DNA from: Hydrogenophaga sp.
GTDB lineage: Bacteria > Pseudomonadota > Gammaproteobacteria > Burkholderiales > Burkholderiaceae_C
Direction: 5' to 3'
DNA length: 64,000 nucleotides
NCBI RefSeq assembly: GCF_026125785.1
Contig: NZ_JAHCKL010000003.1
Coordinates: 124,001 to 188,000, forward strand
The notes below the pieces were generated by a model. The model did not search any database. It saw only the letters and a program-made list of their open reading frames with translations, and was not told where the DNA came from. Of the stretch, positions 19,485-29,674 are shown in pieces; position 1 is the first letter of the stretch; every line of letters begins with the position of its first letter. The translations under genes were made by a program, and so were the position numbers.

Positions 19485-21256
19485 TGAAAGACCAAGCCGT
19501 TCTCATCCTCGGTCTCGGCGCCTCCGGTCTGGCCATGGCACGCTGGTGCGTGCGCCAGGGCGCGCAGGTGACCGTGGCCGATACGCGCGAGGCTCCGCCC
19601 CAGCTTGCCGCGCTTCGGGCCGAATGCCCGCAGGCCCATTTTGTGGCGGGGGCATTCGACGACGCGCTGCTGGCGCGTGCCGACTGGCGGCTGATCGCCC
19701 GCAGCCCGGGGCTGGCACCGGCCGCGTTGCAGGCGGTGACGGACTGGGCGCGTGAGCGCGAGGTGGCCGTGGTGGGCGAGCTGGAGCTCTTCGCCCGTGC
19801 GCTGCGTGAACTGGCGGCGCGCGAGCGTCTGCCGTACCGGCCCAAGGTGCTGGCCATCACAGGCACGAACGGCAAGACGACCGTGACCTCGCTCACCGGC
19901 CTTTTGCTGCAGCGGGCAGGCTTGAACGTCGCCGTTGCGGGCAATATTGGTCCAGCGCTGCTGGACGTGCTCGGCGCCGCGTTGGACCATGAGGCGGTGG
20001 CACAGAAGGCCGACGACGAGCGTGCCGAAGCCGAGGCGAGCGAAGCGCGGACGCAGCAACCGGCGCCGCCGGACGAGGTCCCGGAGGGTGCCGAGGTGCA
20101 GGAAGGGGCGGCACCTGACAGCGACCTGGTGGCCGTGGTGGCGAACGAAGAAGACGAGGGCGGTCCTGCGCCCATCGTGCCGCCTCCGGTCGAACCGCCT
20201 CAACCTGCCCACCTGCCAGCGGTCTGGGTGCTGGAGCTCTCCAGCTTCCAGCTCGATGGCACGCCGGGTGGCGCCTGGGACGGCGTGCCCACCGCCGCGA
20301 CCGTGCTCAACATCACCGAGGATCACCTCGACTGGCATGGCAGCATGCAGGCCTATACCGCCGCCAAGGCGGCGGTGTTCGGGCGGCAGGCACTCATGCT
20401 GCTCAACCGGGATGACCCGCAGGTCATGGCCCTGCAGCCGGGGCTGGTCACGGTCAAGGTGGGCAACCGCAACCGCCAGCAAAGTGCACGGCCCTGGGCG
20501 AGCTTCGGCTTCGATGCGCCGGTGCGTGCCGGCGACTGGGGCATCGAGTCGGTCAACGGCATGGACTGGCTGGTGCGCGCGCTGGCGCTCGACGAAACCC
20601 GCAAGCGCGGACGGGGCGCCGAAGAGGAAGAGGAGCTCTACTTCCAGCGCCTGATGCCGGTGGATGCGTTGCGCATACGGGGCCGCCACAACGCCGCCAA
20701 CGCGCTGGCCGCGCTGGCACTGGCCTCGTCCACGGGCGCCGCCCTCGGGCCCATGCTGCATGGCCTGCGCGAATACCGGGGCGAGCCGCACCGCGTGGAG
20801 CCAGTGGCCATCGTCGACGAGGTCGAGTACTTCGACGACAGCAAGGGCACCAACGTGGGTGCGACGCTCGCTGCCGTGCGGGGGCTGGGTGCCGAGCGCC
20901 GGTTGGTGGTGATCCTGGGCGGTGACGGCAAAGGCCAGGACTTCACGCCGCTGGCCGCGCCGCTGGCGCGCCATGCGCGGGCCGTGGTCTACATCGGCCG
21001 CGATGCGGGCTTGTTGCGTGCTGCCGTGGGCGCCGCACTGGACCAGACGCAGGTGCCGCAGCTCGATGCCGCCACACTGCCACAGGCCGTGACCCTGGCA
21101 GCGGAACAGGCCAAGCCGGGTGATGCGGTGCTGATGTCACCCGCCTGCGCCAGCCTGGACATGTTCGACAACTATGTGCACCGCGCCCGTGTGTTCGTGG
21201 CCTCGGTGCAGGCGCTGGCGCTCGAGCGCGGCGTGAGCCTGGAGGCGGGTCAATGA
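19484..21256 (+). CDS. murD: UDP-N-acetylmuramoylalanine--D-glutamate ligase with large acidic insertion
   Basis: MurD adds D-Glu to UDP-MurNAc-L-Ala. Motifs: N-terminal [17 protein letters not shown] loop [13 protein letters not shown] (about residues 124-136), [23 protein letters not shown] and the C-terminal [14 protein letters not shown]. At 590 residues it is about 150 longer than E. coli MurD. Most of the excess is an Asp/Glu/Ala/Pro-rich insertion at about residues 169-244, between the ATP loop and LELSSFQ; a second, charged addition ([15 protein letters not shown]) occurs near residue 380. The reading frame is intact and the catalytic motifs remain. It overlaps mraY by one base and ftsW by four. 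Confidence 0.96.
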   Translation: MKDQAVLILGLGASGLAMARWCVRQGAQVTVADTREAPPQLAALRAECPQAHFVAGAFDDALLARADWRLIARSPGLAPAALQAVTDWAREREVAVVGELELFARALRELAARERLPYRPKVLAITGTNGKTTVTSLTGLLLQRAGLNVAVAGNIGPALLDVLGAALDHEAVAQKADDERAEAEASEARTQQPAPPDEVPEGAEVQEGAAPDSDLVAVVANEEDEGGPAPIVPPPVEPPQPAHLPAVWVLELSSFQLDGTPGGAWDGVPTAATVLNITEDHLDWHGSMQAYTAAKAAVFGRQALMLLNRDDPQVMALQPGLVTVKVGNRNRQQSARPWASFGFDAPVRAGDWGIESVNGMDWLVRALALDETRKRGRGAEEEEELYFQRLMPVDALRIRGRHNAANALAALALASSTGAALGPMLHGLREYRGEPHRVEPVAIVDEVEYFDDSKGTNVGATLAAVRGLGAERRLVVILGGDGKGQDFTPLAAPLARHARAVVYIGRDAGLLRAAVGAALDQTQVPQLDAATLPQAVTLAAEQAKPGDAVLMSPACASLDMFDNYVHRARVFVASVQALALERGVSLEAGQ

Positions 21257-22566
21257 AGAAAAAGGCGCAGGGCGCCATGGCGCCGTCCTGGCCCCAAAGG
21301 CTGCTGGCCTGGCTGCCGCGCCTGGGTGGGCGCGATCTGGCCGGCGCCGCGGCCGGCGCTGGCAAAGGCGATCCGTTGCCGGTTCGCCTGTCCAGCCGCA
21401 CCTACGCCGGCACGCGCAACGTGGCGGTGCGCGAACTCGGGTTCGACCAGCCCCTGCTCTGGGTTGCGGTGGCGCTGCTGCTGTGGGGACTGGTGATGGT
21501 CTATTCGGCCTCGGTCGCACTGCCTGACAACCCGCGCTTCTCGAACTATGCGCACACGCACTTCGTGCTGCGCCACGCCATGTTCATCGGTATCGGCGTG
21601 GGTGCGGCACTGTTCGCATTCCAGGTGCCGCTCAAGAGCTGGGAGCGCATGGCGCCCTGGCTGTTCGCGTTCGCCCTGCTGCTCATGGTGCTGGTGCTCA
21701 TTCCCGGCATCGGCAAAGGCGTCAACGGTGCACGGCGCTGGATATCCCTCGGTTTCCTGAACTTCCAGCCTTCGGAACTGGGCAAGCTCACCATCCTGCT
21801 CTACGCGGCCAGCTACATGGTGCGCAAGATGGAGATCAAGCAGAACTTCTGGCAGGCGGTCTGGCCCATGGCGGTGGCGCTGGGCGTGGTGGGCATGCTG
21901 CTGCTGGCGCAGCCAGACATGGGCGCCTTCATGGTGATCGTGGTCATCGCCATGGGCATCCTGTTCCTGGGCGGCGTGAACGCGCGCATGTTCTTCCTCA
22001 TCGCTACCGTGGTGGTGGGCGCCTTCGCGCTGATGATCATGGGCAGCGAGTGGCGGCGCGAACGCATCTTTGCCTACCTGGACCCGTGGAGCGAAGAACA
22101 TGCGCTGGGCAAGGGCTACCAGCTTTCACACTCGCTCATCGCCTTCGGCCGCGGCGAGATCTTTGGTGTCGGCCTGGGCGGCAGCGTGGAAAAGCTGAGC
22201 TGGCTGCCGGAGGCGCACACGGACTTTCTGCTGGCCGTCATCGGCGAGGAGTTCGGCCTCGTGGGCGTGGTGACGCTGATCGCCCTGTTTCTCTGGATCA
22301 CCCGCCGCATCATGCACATCGGCCGTCAGGCCATTGCGCTGGACCAGGTCTTCTCTGGCCTGGTGGCGCAAGGGGTGGGGCTGTGGGTCGGCTTCCAGGC
22401 GTTCATCAACATCGGTGTGAACCTGGGTGCCTTGCCCACCAAAGGGCTCACACTGCCGCTCATGAGCTATGGCGGCTCCGCCGTCCTCATGAACCTGGTG
22501 GCCATTGCCATCGTGCTGCGGGTCGACTACGAGAACCGGCAGATGATGAAAGGCGGGCGGTCATGA
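21253..22566 (+). CDS. ftsW: Septal peptidoglycan glycosyltransferase FtsW
   Basis: A 437-residue SEDS-family polymerase with about ten transmembrane helices; with FtsI it makes septal peptidoglycan. Motifs: [55 protein letters not shown] and [17 protein letters not shown]. The first 55 residues form a basic, Gly-rich cytoplasmic tail ([20 protein letters not shown]). It sits between murD and murG with 4-nt overlaps at both ends. A paralogue, rodA, lies at 50296. Confidence 0.96.
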   Translation: MKKKAQGAMAPSWPQRLLAWLPRLGGRDLAGAAAGAGKGDPLPVRLSSRTYAGTRNVAVRELGFDQPLLWVAVALLLWGLVMVYSASVALPDNPRFSNYAHTHFVLRHAMFIGIGVGAALFAFQVPLKSWERMAPWLFAFALLLMVLVLIPGIGKGVNGARRWISLGFLNFQPSELGKLTILLYAASYMVRKMEIKQNFWQAVWPMAVALGVVGMLLLAQPDMGAFMVIVVIAMGILFLGGVNARMFFLIATVVVGAFALMIMGSEWRRERIFAYLDPWSEEHALGKGYQLSHSLIAFGRGEIFGVGLGGSVEKLSWLPEAHTDFLLAVIGEEFGLVGVVTLIALFLWITRRIMHIGRQAIALDQVFSGLVAQGVGLWVGFQAFINIGVNLGALPTKGLTLPLMSYGGSAVLMNLVAIAIVLRVDYENRQMMKGGRS

Positions 22567-23726
22567 TGGGCGCAGTGTCAGGCCATTCCCAGGCAACGGG
22601 TACCCCTCTGAGCGGGAGCCTTGCGCAGGAGCGGCGCAGCGCGGGAGCCGCGCCTGCGCCCTGCGCGCTCATCATGGCCGGCGGTACGGGTGGCCACATT
22701 TTTCCCGGCCTGGCCGTGGCCGAAGCGCTGCGCGAGCGTGGCTGGCATGTGCACTGGCTGGGTGCGCCGGACAGCATGGAGAGCCGCCTCGTGCCTCCGC
22801 GTGGATTTGCCCTGGAGACGATCGACTTCGGCGGCGTCCGTGGCAAAGGGCTGGTGACGCTGGCGCTGTTGCCTTTGCGCCTGCTGCGCGCCTTCTGGCA
22901 GGCGCTGCAAGTGGTGCGGCGCGTGCGCCCCGACGTGGTGCTGGGCCTGGGCGGCTACATCAGCTTTCCGGGCGGCATGATGGGGGTGCTCGCCGGCAAA
23001 CCTCTGGTGCTGCACGAGCAGAACTCTGTTGCCGGCATGGCCAACAAGGTGCTGGCAGGCGTGGCCGACCGGGTGTTCACCGCCTTTCCCGACGTGTTGG
23101 GCAAGGCACAGTGGGTGGGCAACCCGCTGCGCGCGGCTTTCCTGCGGCAACCCACACCTGCGGCCCGGTTTGCCGGACGCAGCGGGCCGCTGCGCCTGCT
23201 CGTGGTGGGTGGCAGCCTGGGCGCGCGTGCGCTCAACGACACCGTCCCCAAGGCCCTTGCCTTGTTGCCCGAGGCCGAGAGGCCGCTGGTGATCCACCAG
23301 AGTGGCGAGAAGCAGATCGACGAATTGCGCGCGGGTTACGCGGCTGCCGGGGTGCGGGCCGAGCTGACCCCTTTCATCGACGACACCGCGCAGGCCTTTG
23401 CCGATGCCGATCTCGTGGTCTGCCGCGCTGGCGCGAGCACGGTGACGGAACTCGCCGCGGTTGGGGCGGCGGCCTTGTTCGTGCCGTTCCCGGCCGCCGT
23501 GGACGACCACCAGACCACCAATGCCCGTTTCCTGGTGGACGCGGGTGCTGCCTGGCTGGTGCCGCAGCCACAGTTCACGCCGCAGGCACTGGCGCAGACG
23601 CTGCAGAGCGTGCGCCGGGAACAGCTTGCGGCCATGGCCGGCAAGGCCAAGCAGATGGAAAAAACAGACGCCGTGGCGGCCGTGGTCGCCGCCTGCGAGC
23701 AACTCGCCAAGGTACAGACAGCATGA
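22563..23726 (+). CDS. murG: UDP-GlcNAc--undecaprenyl-pyrophosphoryl-MurNAc-pentapeptide GlcNAc transferase
   Basis: A 387-residue GT28-family membrane-associated enzyme converting lipid I to lipid II. Donor and acceptor site motifs: [57 protein letters not shown] and [16 protein letters not shown]. The start at 22563 overlaps the ftsW stop (ATGA) and leaves about 36 residues before the conserved [11 protein letters not shown]; most homologues have under 10, so this leader is an extension or part of it is untranslated. It overlaps murC by 4 nt. Confidence 0.95.
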   Translation: MMGAVSGHSQATGTPLSGSLAQERRSAGAAPAPCALIMAGGTGGHIFPGLAVAEALRERGWHVHWLGAPDSMESRLVPPRGFALETIDFGGVRGKGLVTLALLPLRLLRAFWQALQVVRRVRPDVVLGLGGYISFPGGMMGVLAGKPLVLHEQNSVAGMANKVLAGVADRVFTAFPDVLGKAQWVGNPLRAAFLRQPTPAARFAGRSGPLRLLVVGGSLGARALNDTVPKALALLPEAERPLVIHQSGEKQIDELRAGYAAAGVRAELTPFIDDTAQAFADADLVVCRAGASTVTELAAVGAAALFVPFPAAVDDHQTTNARFLVDAGAAWLVPQPQFTPQALAQTLQSVRREQLAAMAGKAKQMEKTDAVAAVVAACEQLAKVQTA

Positions 23727-25135
23727 AGCACGCCATCCGGCACATCCATTTCGTGGGCATCGGCGGCGCCGGCATGAGCGGCATCGCGGAGGTGCTGCTC
23801 AACCAGGGCTACCGCATCTCCGGCAGCGACCTGGGTGAGAGCACCGTCACGCGCCGCCTGGTGTCGTTGGGCGCGGAAGTGTTCGTGGGCCACGATGCCG
23901 CGCACATCCAGGGGGCGGACGCCATCGTCACGTCCACCGCCGTGAAGGCCGACAACCCCGAAGTGGTTGCCGCGCACGCCAGGCTGGTGCCCGTGGTGCC
24001 GCGTGCGGTGATGCTGGCCGAACTGATGCGCATGAAGAAGGGCGTGGCGATTGCGGGTACGCACGGCAAGACCACCACCACCAGCCTCGTGACCAGCGTG
24101 CTGGCCGCCGGCCGGCTGGACCCGACCTTCGTGATTGGCGGGCGCCTGAACAGCGCCAATGCGAACGCCCAGCTGGGTTCGGGTGAGTACATCGTGGTCG
24201 AGGCCGACGAGTCCGATGCGTCTTTCCTCAACCTGCTGCCGGTGATCTCGGTCGTTACCAACATCGACGCCGACCACATGGACACCTATGGCCATGATTT
24301 CGGCAAGCTCAAGTCGGCCTTCGTCGACTTTCTGCACCGCATGCCGTTCTATGGCGCGGCCGTGGTCTGCGTGGACGATCCCGCCATCCGCGAGATCCTG
24401 CCCCAGATCGCCCGCCCCATCACCAGTTACGGCCTGTCGGAAGACGCGCAAGTGCGCGCCCTGGACGTGCGGGCCGTGGGTACGCAGATGCATTTCACCG
24501 TGCAGCGCCGCAATGGCGTGGAGCTGCCGGACCTGGACGTGGTGCTCAACCTGCCCGGCCAGCACAACGTGCTCAATGCGCTGGCTGCCATCGGTATCGC
24601 GGTGGAGCTTGGCGTCGACGACGAGGCGGTGCTGCGCGCACTGGCCGAATTCAAGGGTGTGGGCCGCCGCTTCCAGCGGTATGGCGAGGCGACCCTGCCC
24701 GGTGGTGGTCATTGCACCGTGGTCGACGACTACGGCCACCATCCGGTCGAGATGGCTGCTACCCTGTCCGCCGCGCGCGGTGCCTTCCCCGGGCGCCGGC
24801 TGGTGCTGGCTTTCCAGCCGCACCGCTACACCCGCACACGCGACTGCTTCGAGGACTTCGTCAAGGTGATCGGCCAGGCCGACGCGGTGCTGCTGGCCGA
24901 GGTCTATGCCGCGGGTGAGGCACCCATCGTCGCAGCCGATGGCCGTTCCCTGGCGCGCGCGCTGCGCGTGGCCGGCAAGCTGGAGCCGGTCTTCGTGGAC
25001 GACATCGGCGCCATGGCGCAGGCCGTGATCGACAACGCGCAGGACGGCGACGTGGTGCTCTGCATGGGTGCCGGCACCATCGGCTCGGTGGCGGCGCAGG
25101 TGATGGAACTGGCGCAGCAGGGAGCACACGCATGA
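23723..25135 (+). CDS. murC: UDP-N-acetylmuramate--L-alanine ligase
   Basis: A 470-residue Mur ligase adding the first stem amino acid. N-terminal [22 protein letters not shown] loop [26 protein letters not shown], and the C-terminal [16 protein letters not shown] and [16 protein letters not shown] are diagnostic. It ends with a 4-nt overlap into ddl. A paralogous recycling ligase, mpl, lies at 54889. Confidence 0.97.
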   Translation: MKHAIRHIHFVGIGGAGMSGIAEVLLNQGYRISGSDLGESTVTRRLVSLGAEVFVGHDAAHIQGADAIVTSTAVKADNPEVVAAHARLVPVVPRAVMLAELMRMKKGVAIAGTHGKTTTTSLVTSVLAAGRLDPTFVIGGRLNSANANAQLGSGEYIVVEADESDASFLNLLPVISVVTNIDADHMDTYGHDFGKLKSAFVDFLHRMPFYGAAVVCVDDPAIREILPQIARPITSYGLSEDAQVRALDVRAVGTQMHFTVQRRNGVELPDLDVVLNLPGQHNVLNALAAIGIAVELGVDDEAVLRALAEFKGVGRRFQRYGEATLPGGGHCTVVDDYGHHPVEMAATLSAARGAFPGRRLVLAFQPHRYTRTRDCFEDFVKVIGQADAVLLAEVYAAGEAPIVAADGRSLARALRVAGKLEPVFVDDIGAMAQAVIDNAQDGDVVLCMGAGTIGSVAAQVMELAQQGAHA

Positions 25136-26100
25136 ACACGACCATGGAGGATCGGGCGGTGGATACACAGGCACTGGGTAAGGTCGCGGTGCTCATGGGC
25201 GGACGCTCCGCCGAGCGCGAGGTGTCGCTCATGTCAGGCCACGGTGTGCTGGCCGCGCTGCGTTCCAAAGGCGTGGACGCCCATGCCTTTGACCCGGCCG
25301 AGCGCGACCTCACCGAACTCCGGCGCGAAGGCTTCCAGCGCTGCTTCATCGCGCTGCATGGCCGTTTCGGCGAGGACGGCACAGTGCAGGGCGCTCTTGA
25401 ACTTCTGGGCATCCCCTACACCGGTCCGGGCGTCATGGCGTCCTCGGTCGCCATGGACAAGCTCATGACCAAGCGCATCTGGGTCGCCGAGGGGCTGCCC
25501 ACGCCGGCATGGCGCCAGGTGCGCAGCGCCGCCCAGACGCTGGAGGCCTTCAAGGCCCTGGGCTCGCCCATGATCGTCAAGCCGGTGCGCGAAGGTTCCA
25601 CCATCGGCCTGACCAAGGTGACCGACGCCTCCCAGTGCGAGGCCGCCTACGCACTCGCGGCCCGTCTCGACCCCATGGTGATGTGCGAACAGTTCATCGC
25701 GGGTGACGAAGTGACCTGTCCGGTGCTGGGCACCGGAGACCAGGCGCGTGCGCTGCCGGTCATCCGCATCGTCGCGCCCGACGGCAACTACGACTACCAG
25801 AACAAGTACTTCACCGACGACACCCAGTACATCGTGCCCTGCGGCCTGCCCGATGGCGAGGAGGCGCACATCCAGGCTCTGGTGCTCAAGGCCTACCAGA
25901 CGCTTGATGGCCGGGGTTGGTCGCGCGCGGACGTGATGATCGATGCCCGCACGCGCAAGCCCTACCTGCTGGAGCTCAACACCTCGCCCGGCATGACCGG
26001 CCACTCCCTGGTGCCGATGTCGGCCAAGGCAGCCGGCCTGTCCTATGAAGACCTCTGCGTGCGCCTGCTGGCCAGCGCCGCCCTGGACAACCCCGCCTGA
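25132..26100 (+). CDS. ddl: D-alanine--D-alanine ligase
   Basis: A 322-residue ATP-grasp ligase supplying D-Ala-D-Ala to MurF. N-terminal [42 protein letters not shown] region, ATP-grasp [14 protein letters not shown] and the metal-binding end [17 protein letters not shown]. Position within the dcw cluster matches the DdlB type. The ATG at 25132 overlaps murC; a second in-frame ATG (25144) is possible. Confidence 0.96.
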   Translation: MNTTMEDRAVDTQALGKVAVLMGGRSAEREVSLMSGHGVLAALRSKGVDAHAFDPAERDLTELRREGFQRCFIALHGRFGEDGTVQGALELLGIPYTGPGVMASSVAMDKLMTKRIWVAEGLPTPAWRQVRSAAQTLEAFKALGSPMIVKPVREGSTIGLTKVTDASQCEAAYALAARLDPMVMCEQFIAGDEVTCPVLGTGDQARALPVIRIVAPDGNYDYQNKYFTDDTQYIVPCGLPDGEEAHIQALVLKAYQTLDGRGWSRADVMIDARTRKPYLLELNTSPGMTGHSLVPMSAKAAGLSYEDLCVRLLASAALDNPA

Positions 26101-26123
26101 GGCTTCACCTCCGTCCATTCACC

Positions 26124-26924
26124 ATGGCCACCACCCTGCCTCAACCGCTGCCACTGGACGTCCGGCTCATGTCGCTGGTCACGCGCCTGTTGCTGGTGGT
26201 GTTTGCCGTCGCGTGCACCGCGCTGCTGGGTACCTGGCTGGTGCAGCACCCGGTGTGGTCGCTGCGCGCCATTTCGGTGGAAGGCGACGTGTCGCACCAG
26301 AACGCGGTGAGTTTTCGTGCGCAACTGGCCACGCAGATGAAGACGCGGCTCACCGGCAGTTTCCTGACCGTGGACCTGAACCAGGTGCGCGAACTCTTCG
26401 AGTCGGTGCCGTGGGTGCGCCAGGCGGTGGTGCAGCGCGAATTCCCCAACCGCTTGCGTGTCACGCTCGAAGAACACCAGGCCGTGGCCTGGTGGGGCGA
26501 GACGGGTTCCGGCCAACTGGTCAACCGGCAGGGAGAGGTGTTTGACGCCAGCCCCGACGACATCGATAACCTGCCCGAGCTCGATGGTCCGCGCGGGCAG
26601 TCCGAACGGGTGTGGACGCTGTTCCAGACGCTCAAGACGGAGTTCGAACGCATGGAGCTGGTGCTGGAACGCCTGGAACTCAGCGAACGCGGCAGTTGGC
26701 GTGCACGGCTGGACAACGGCGCCCTCATCGAACTCGGCCGTGGCACGCCCGAGGACCTGCTCGCTCGCACGCAGCGGTTCACCGCCACCCTGGGCCAGCT
26801 CACCGAGCGCTATCCCACCGCCCTGCAGTCGGTCGATCTGCGCTACCCCAACGGCTACGCGCTGCGCATGCGCGGCGTGACGACCCTTACCGAACCGCAC
26901 CCCGGGACTCAGACCAGAAGGTAA
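26124..26924 (+). CDS. ftsQ: Cell division protein FtsQ
   Basis: A 266-residue bitopic divisome protein. Short cytoplasmic end, one transmembrane helix (about residues 17-38, LVTRLLLVVFAVACTALLGT), a POTRA domain (WSLRAISVEGDVSHQNAVSF, VRELFESVPWVRQAVVQREF) and the beta domain (LRVTLEEHQAVAWWGETGSG). Identity within the family is low but the VPWVRQA-REFPNRLRVTLEEH signature and the position before ftsA are decisive. It lies 23 bp after ddl and 13 bp before ftsA. Confidence 0.95.
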   Translation: MATTLPQPLPLDVRLMSLVTRLLLVVFAVACTALLGTWLVQHPVWSLRAISVEGDVSHQNAVSFRAQLATQMKTRLTGSFLTVDLNQVRELFESVPWVRQAVVQREFPNRLRVTLEEHQAVAWWGETGSGQLVNRQGEVFDASPDDIDNLPELDGPRGQSERVWTLFQTLKTEFERMELVLERLELSERGSWRARLDNGALIELGRGTPEDLLARTQRFTATLGQLTERYPTALQSVDLRYPNGYALRMRGVTTLTEPHPGTQTRR

Positions 26925-26937
26925 TCAAGAAGCAATC

Positions 26938-28167
26938 ATGGCCAAGGAATACAAGGATTTGGTGGTCGGACTCGACATTGGCACCGCCAAGATCATGGTG
27001 GTGGTCGCCGAGGTCCAACCCAGTGGCGAGCTCAAGCTCGCGGGGCTTGGCGTGTCCGAGAGCCATGGCCTCAAGCGCGGCGTGGTGGTCAACATCGACG
27101 CCACCGTGCAGAGCATCCAGCAGGCACTCAAGGAGGCCGAGCTGATGGCGGACTGCCGCATCGCGCGCGTCTACACCGGCATCACCGGCAGCCACATCCG
27201 GGGCATCAACTCCAGCGGCATGGTCGCCATCAAGGACCGCGAGGTTTCCGCAACCGATGTGGCCCGTGTCATCGAAACGGCCAAGGCCATCAACATTTCC
27301 ACCGACCAGCGCCTGCTGCTGGTGGAGCCGCAGGAGTTCGTGATCGACGGCCAGGAGGTCAAGGAGCCGATCGGCATGAGCGGCATCCGGTTGGAGGCCA
27401 AGGTGCACATCGTCACCGGCGCTCAGAGCGCGGCGGAGAACATCATCAAGTGCGTGCGCCGCTGTGGCCTGGAAGTGGACCAGCTCATGCTCAACCCGCT
27501 GGCGTCCAGCCAGGCCGTGTTGACCGAAGACGAAAAGGACCTGGGCGTGGCGCTGGTCGACATCGGCGCGGGTACCACCGACGTGGCCATCTTTTCCGGT
27601 GGCGCCATCCGCCACACCGCGGTGATCCCGATCGCCGGTGACCTGATCACCAGCGACATCGCCATGGCGTTGCGCACGCCCACCAAGGACGCCGAGGACA
27701 TCAAGGTGGAGAGCGGCTGCGCCAAGCAACTGCTGGCGGACCCCGAGACCCAGGTGGAAGTCCCCGGCCTGGGCGATCGTGGTCCTCGGATGCTCAGCCG
27801 CCAGGCCCTGGCCGGCGTGATCGAACCGCGTGTGGAAGAAATCTTCTCCCTGGTGCAACAGGTGCTGCGCGATTCTGGCCACGAGGAAATGCTGTCGTCC
27901 GGCATCGTCCTCACAGGCGGCAGCGCCGTCATGCCGGGCATGGTGGAGCTGGGCGAGGACATTTTTCTCAAGCCGGTGCGCCGTGGCATACCGAACTACA
28001 CCAGCGCGCTGTCGGACATGGTGGCCCAGACGCGTGCTGCCACGGTCATGGGCCTGCTCGAAGAGGCACGCCTGGCGCGCGTGCGTGGGCACAAGGTGGC
28101 TCAGAAGGCGGGCTCCATGCAGGGCGCCTTCGAGCGCATCAAGAACTGGTTTGTGGGGACGTTCTGA
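26938..28167 (+). CDS. ftsA: Cell division protein FtsA
   Basis: A 409-residue actin-like ATPase that tethers FtsZ to the membrane. Phosphate-1 motif VVGLDIGTAKIMVVV, the SHS2/1C domain (LLLVEPQEFVIDGQEV), phosphate-2 VALVDIGAGTTDVAIF, adenosine motif IVLTGGSAVMPGM and a C-terminal amphipathic end FERIKNWFVGTF for membrane binding. It is followed by a 226-bp gap before ftsZ. Confidence 0.97.
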   Translation: MAKEYKDLVVGLDIGTAKIMVVVAEVQPSGELKLAGLGVSESHGLKRGVVVNIDATVQSIQQALKEAELMADCRIARVYTGITGSHIRGINSSGMVAIKDREVSATDVARVIETAKAINISTDQRLLLVEPQEFVIDGQEVKEPIGMSGIRLEAKVHIVTGAQSAAENIIKCVRRCGLEVDQLMLNPLASSQAVLTEDEKDLGVALVDIGAGTTDVAIFSGGAIRHTAVIPIAGDLITSDIAMALRTPTKDAEDIKVESGCAKQLLADPETQVEVPGLGDRGPRMLSRQALAGVIEPRVEEIFSLVQQVLRDSGHEEMLSSGIVLTGGSAVMPGMVELGEDIFLKPVRRGIPNYTSALSDMVAQTRAATVMGLLEEARLARVRGHKVAQKAGSMQGAFERIKNWFVGTF

Positions 28168-28393
28168 TGAAGCACTCCCGCCACGCTGCGCGTGACCCCT
28201 CCAAGGGGGCGGTGCCTGAGGCCCGGCAGAGCCGGTTCCTCGGCACCTCTGGGTTGGACCCAGGCGTTCGAAGACGCAGACGAAGGGGTCGGTGTGTCGA
28301 ACACACCGGTCCCCCGAATGACCCGAACCGATACCCCAGCGAACTTTCAGCAATCGCCTGCATCAAGGCAACAGTCAGTACAAGGAGCACCAC
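28168..28393. repeat. ftsA-ftsZ intergenic region: degenerate intergenic repeat and strong hairpin
   Basis: The first 80 bases (CGCCACGCTGCGCGTGACCC, CTCCAAGGGGGCGGTGCC, TCGGCACCTCTGGGTTGG) resemble the segment at 51451-51643, which has TCGGCATCTCTGGGTTGG, suggesting two diverged copies of one intergenic repeat. A hairpin follows at 28285-28313 (GGGGTCGGTGTG pairing with CACACCGGTCCC, loop TCGAA, two G-U pairs), 80 nt before ftsZ. There is no T tract, so an RNA processing or stability element is as likely as a terminator. CAAGGAG before the ftsZ ATG is a good ribosome binding site. Confidence 0.5.
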
Positions 28394-29623
28394 ATGAGCA
28401 TCGAAATGATCGAAGTCGAAGAATTCAACCAAGGCACCCAGATCAAGGTGATCGGCGTGGGCGGTGGCGGCGGCAACGCGGTCGAGCACATGATTTCTCG
28501 CAGTGTGCAGGGCGTGGAGTTCATCTGCGCCAACACCGATGCGCAAGCCCTCACGCGCAGCGCAGCGCACAAGACCATCCAGCTGGGCACCAGTGGCCTG
28601 GGCGCGGGCAGCAAGCCCGAGAAGGGCCGCGATGCCGCCGAGGTGGCCGTGGACGACATCCGTGAGGCCATTGCCGGCGCGCACATGCTCTTCATCACCG
28701 CGGGCATGGGTGGCGGCACCGGCACCGGCGCCGCGCCGGTGATCGCGCGCGTGGCCAAGGAGATGGGCATCCTCACCGTCGGCGTGGTCACCAAGCCCTT
28801 TGACTGGGAAGGCGGCCGCCGCATGACCAACGCCGACAACGGCCTGGCCGAGCTGGAGGCCAACGTCGACTCGCTCATCGTGGTGCTCAACGAGAAGCTG
28901 CTCGAGGTGCTGGGCGATGAAGTGACGCAGGACGAGGCTTTCGCCCATGCCAACGACGTGCTCAAGAATGCCGTCGGAGGCATCGCCGAGATCATCAACG
29001 AATACGGCAACGTGAACGTCGACTTCGAAGACGTGCGAACCGTGATGGGCGAACCCGGCAAGGCCATGATGGGTACCGCCGTGGCCGCCGGCCCTGATCG
29101 CGCTCGCATTGCCGCCGAACAGGCCGTGGCCTGCCCGCTGCTGGAAGGCATCGATCTCTCGGGCGCCAAGGGCGTTCTGGTGCTGGTCACCGCTGCCAAG
29201 GGCTCGCTCAAGCTGGCCGAGTCCAAGCTGGCAATGAACACCATCCGCGCCTACGCATCGGCCGAAGCGCATGTCATCTACGGTGCCGCCTACGACGACT
29301 CCCTGGGCGACGAAATGCGCGTCACCGTGGTGGCCACGGGCCTGTCGCGTCAGCAGGGCGCACGCCGCACTGCGCCTCCCCTGCAGGTGCTGCGCACCGG
29401 TACGGACAACGTGCCGTTCAACGTGCCCACGGTCAACGCCGCCGTGGGCGGCCCTGGCGTCACCGGCGCGGCGGGCGTCGCTCAGCCCGACTACAACTCC
29501 ATGGCCGTGCCCAGCGTCTGGCGCACCAACCGCACCCAGGCGGCGGCCAAGGTCGATGCGCTGGCCTCCGGAGGCATGGACGACTTCGAGATCCCGGCCT
29601 TCCTGCGCAAGCAGGCGGATTGA
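28394..29623 (+). CDS. ftsZ: Cell division protein FtsZ
   Basis: A 409-residue tubulin-like GTPase that forms the Z ring. KVIGVGGGGGNAVEHM at the N-terminus, the tubulin signature GMGGGTGTGAAPVIA, T7-loop region NADNGLAELEANVDSL and the C-terminal conserved peptide DDFEIPAFLRKQ, which contacts FtsA and ZipA-type partners. A Pro/Ala-rich linker of about 60 residues precedes that peptide. Confidence 0.98.
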   Translation: MSIEMIEVEEFNQGTQIKVIGVGGGGGNAVEHMISRSVQGVEFICANTDAQALTRSAAHKTIQLGTSGLGAGSKPEKGRDAAEVAVDDIREAIAGAHMLFITAGMGGGTGTGAAPVIARVAKEMGILTVGVVTKPFDWEGGRRMTNADNGLAELEANVDSLIVVLNEKLLEVLGDEVTQDEAFAHANDVLKNAVGGIAEIINEYGNVNVDFEDVRTVMGEPGKAMMGTAVAAGPDRARIAAEQAVACPLLEGIDLSGAKGVLVLVTAAKGSLKLAESKLAMNTIRAYASAEAHVIYGAAYDDSLGDEMRVTVVATGLSRQQGARRTAPPLQVLRTGTDNVPFNVPTVNAAVGGPGVTGAAGVAQPDYNSMAVPSVWRTNRTQAAAKVDALASGGMDDFEIPAFLRKQAD

Positions 29624-29631
29624 GGCCATCT

Positions 29632-29668
29632 CCCCTGCGCGGCGCGGCCGTGCAGGGGGGCATAAAAT
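29632..29668 (+). promoter_or_regulatory. ftsZ-lpxC intergenic hairpin and possible lpxC -10
   Basis: CCCCTGC (29632-29638) pairs with GCAGGGG (29652-29658) after the ftsZ stop; no T tract follows, so termination would be weak. Directly after it, ATAAAAT (29662-29668) looks like a -10 element, but it lies only 7 bp before the lpxC ATG and no clear -35 is seen. Confidence 0.35.
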
Positions 29669-29674
29669 GTTTCC

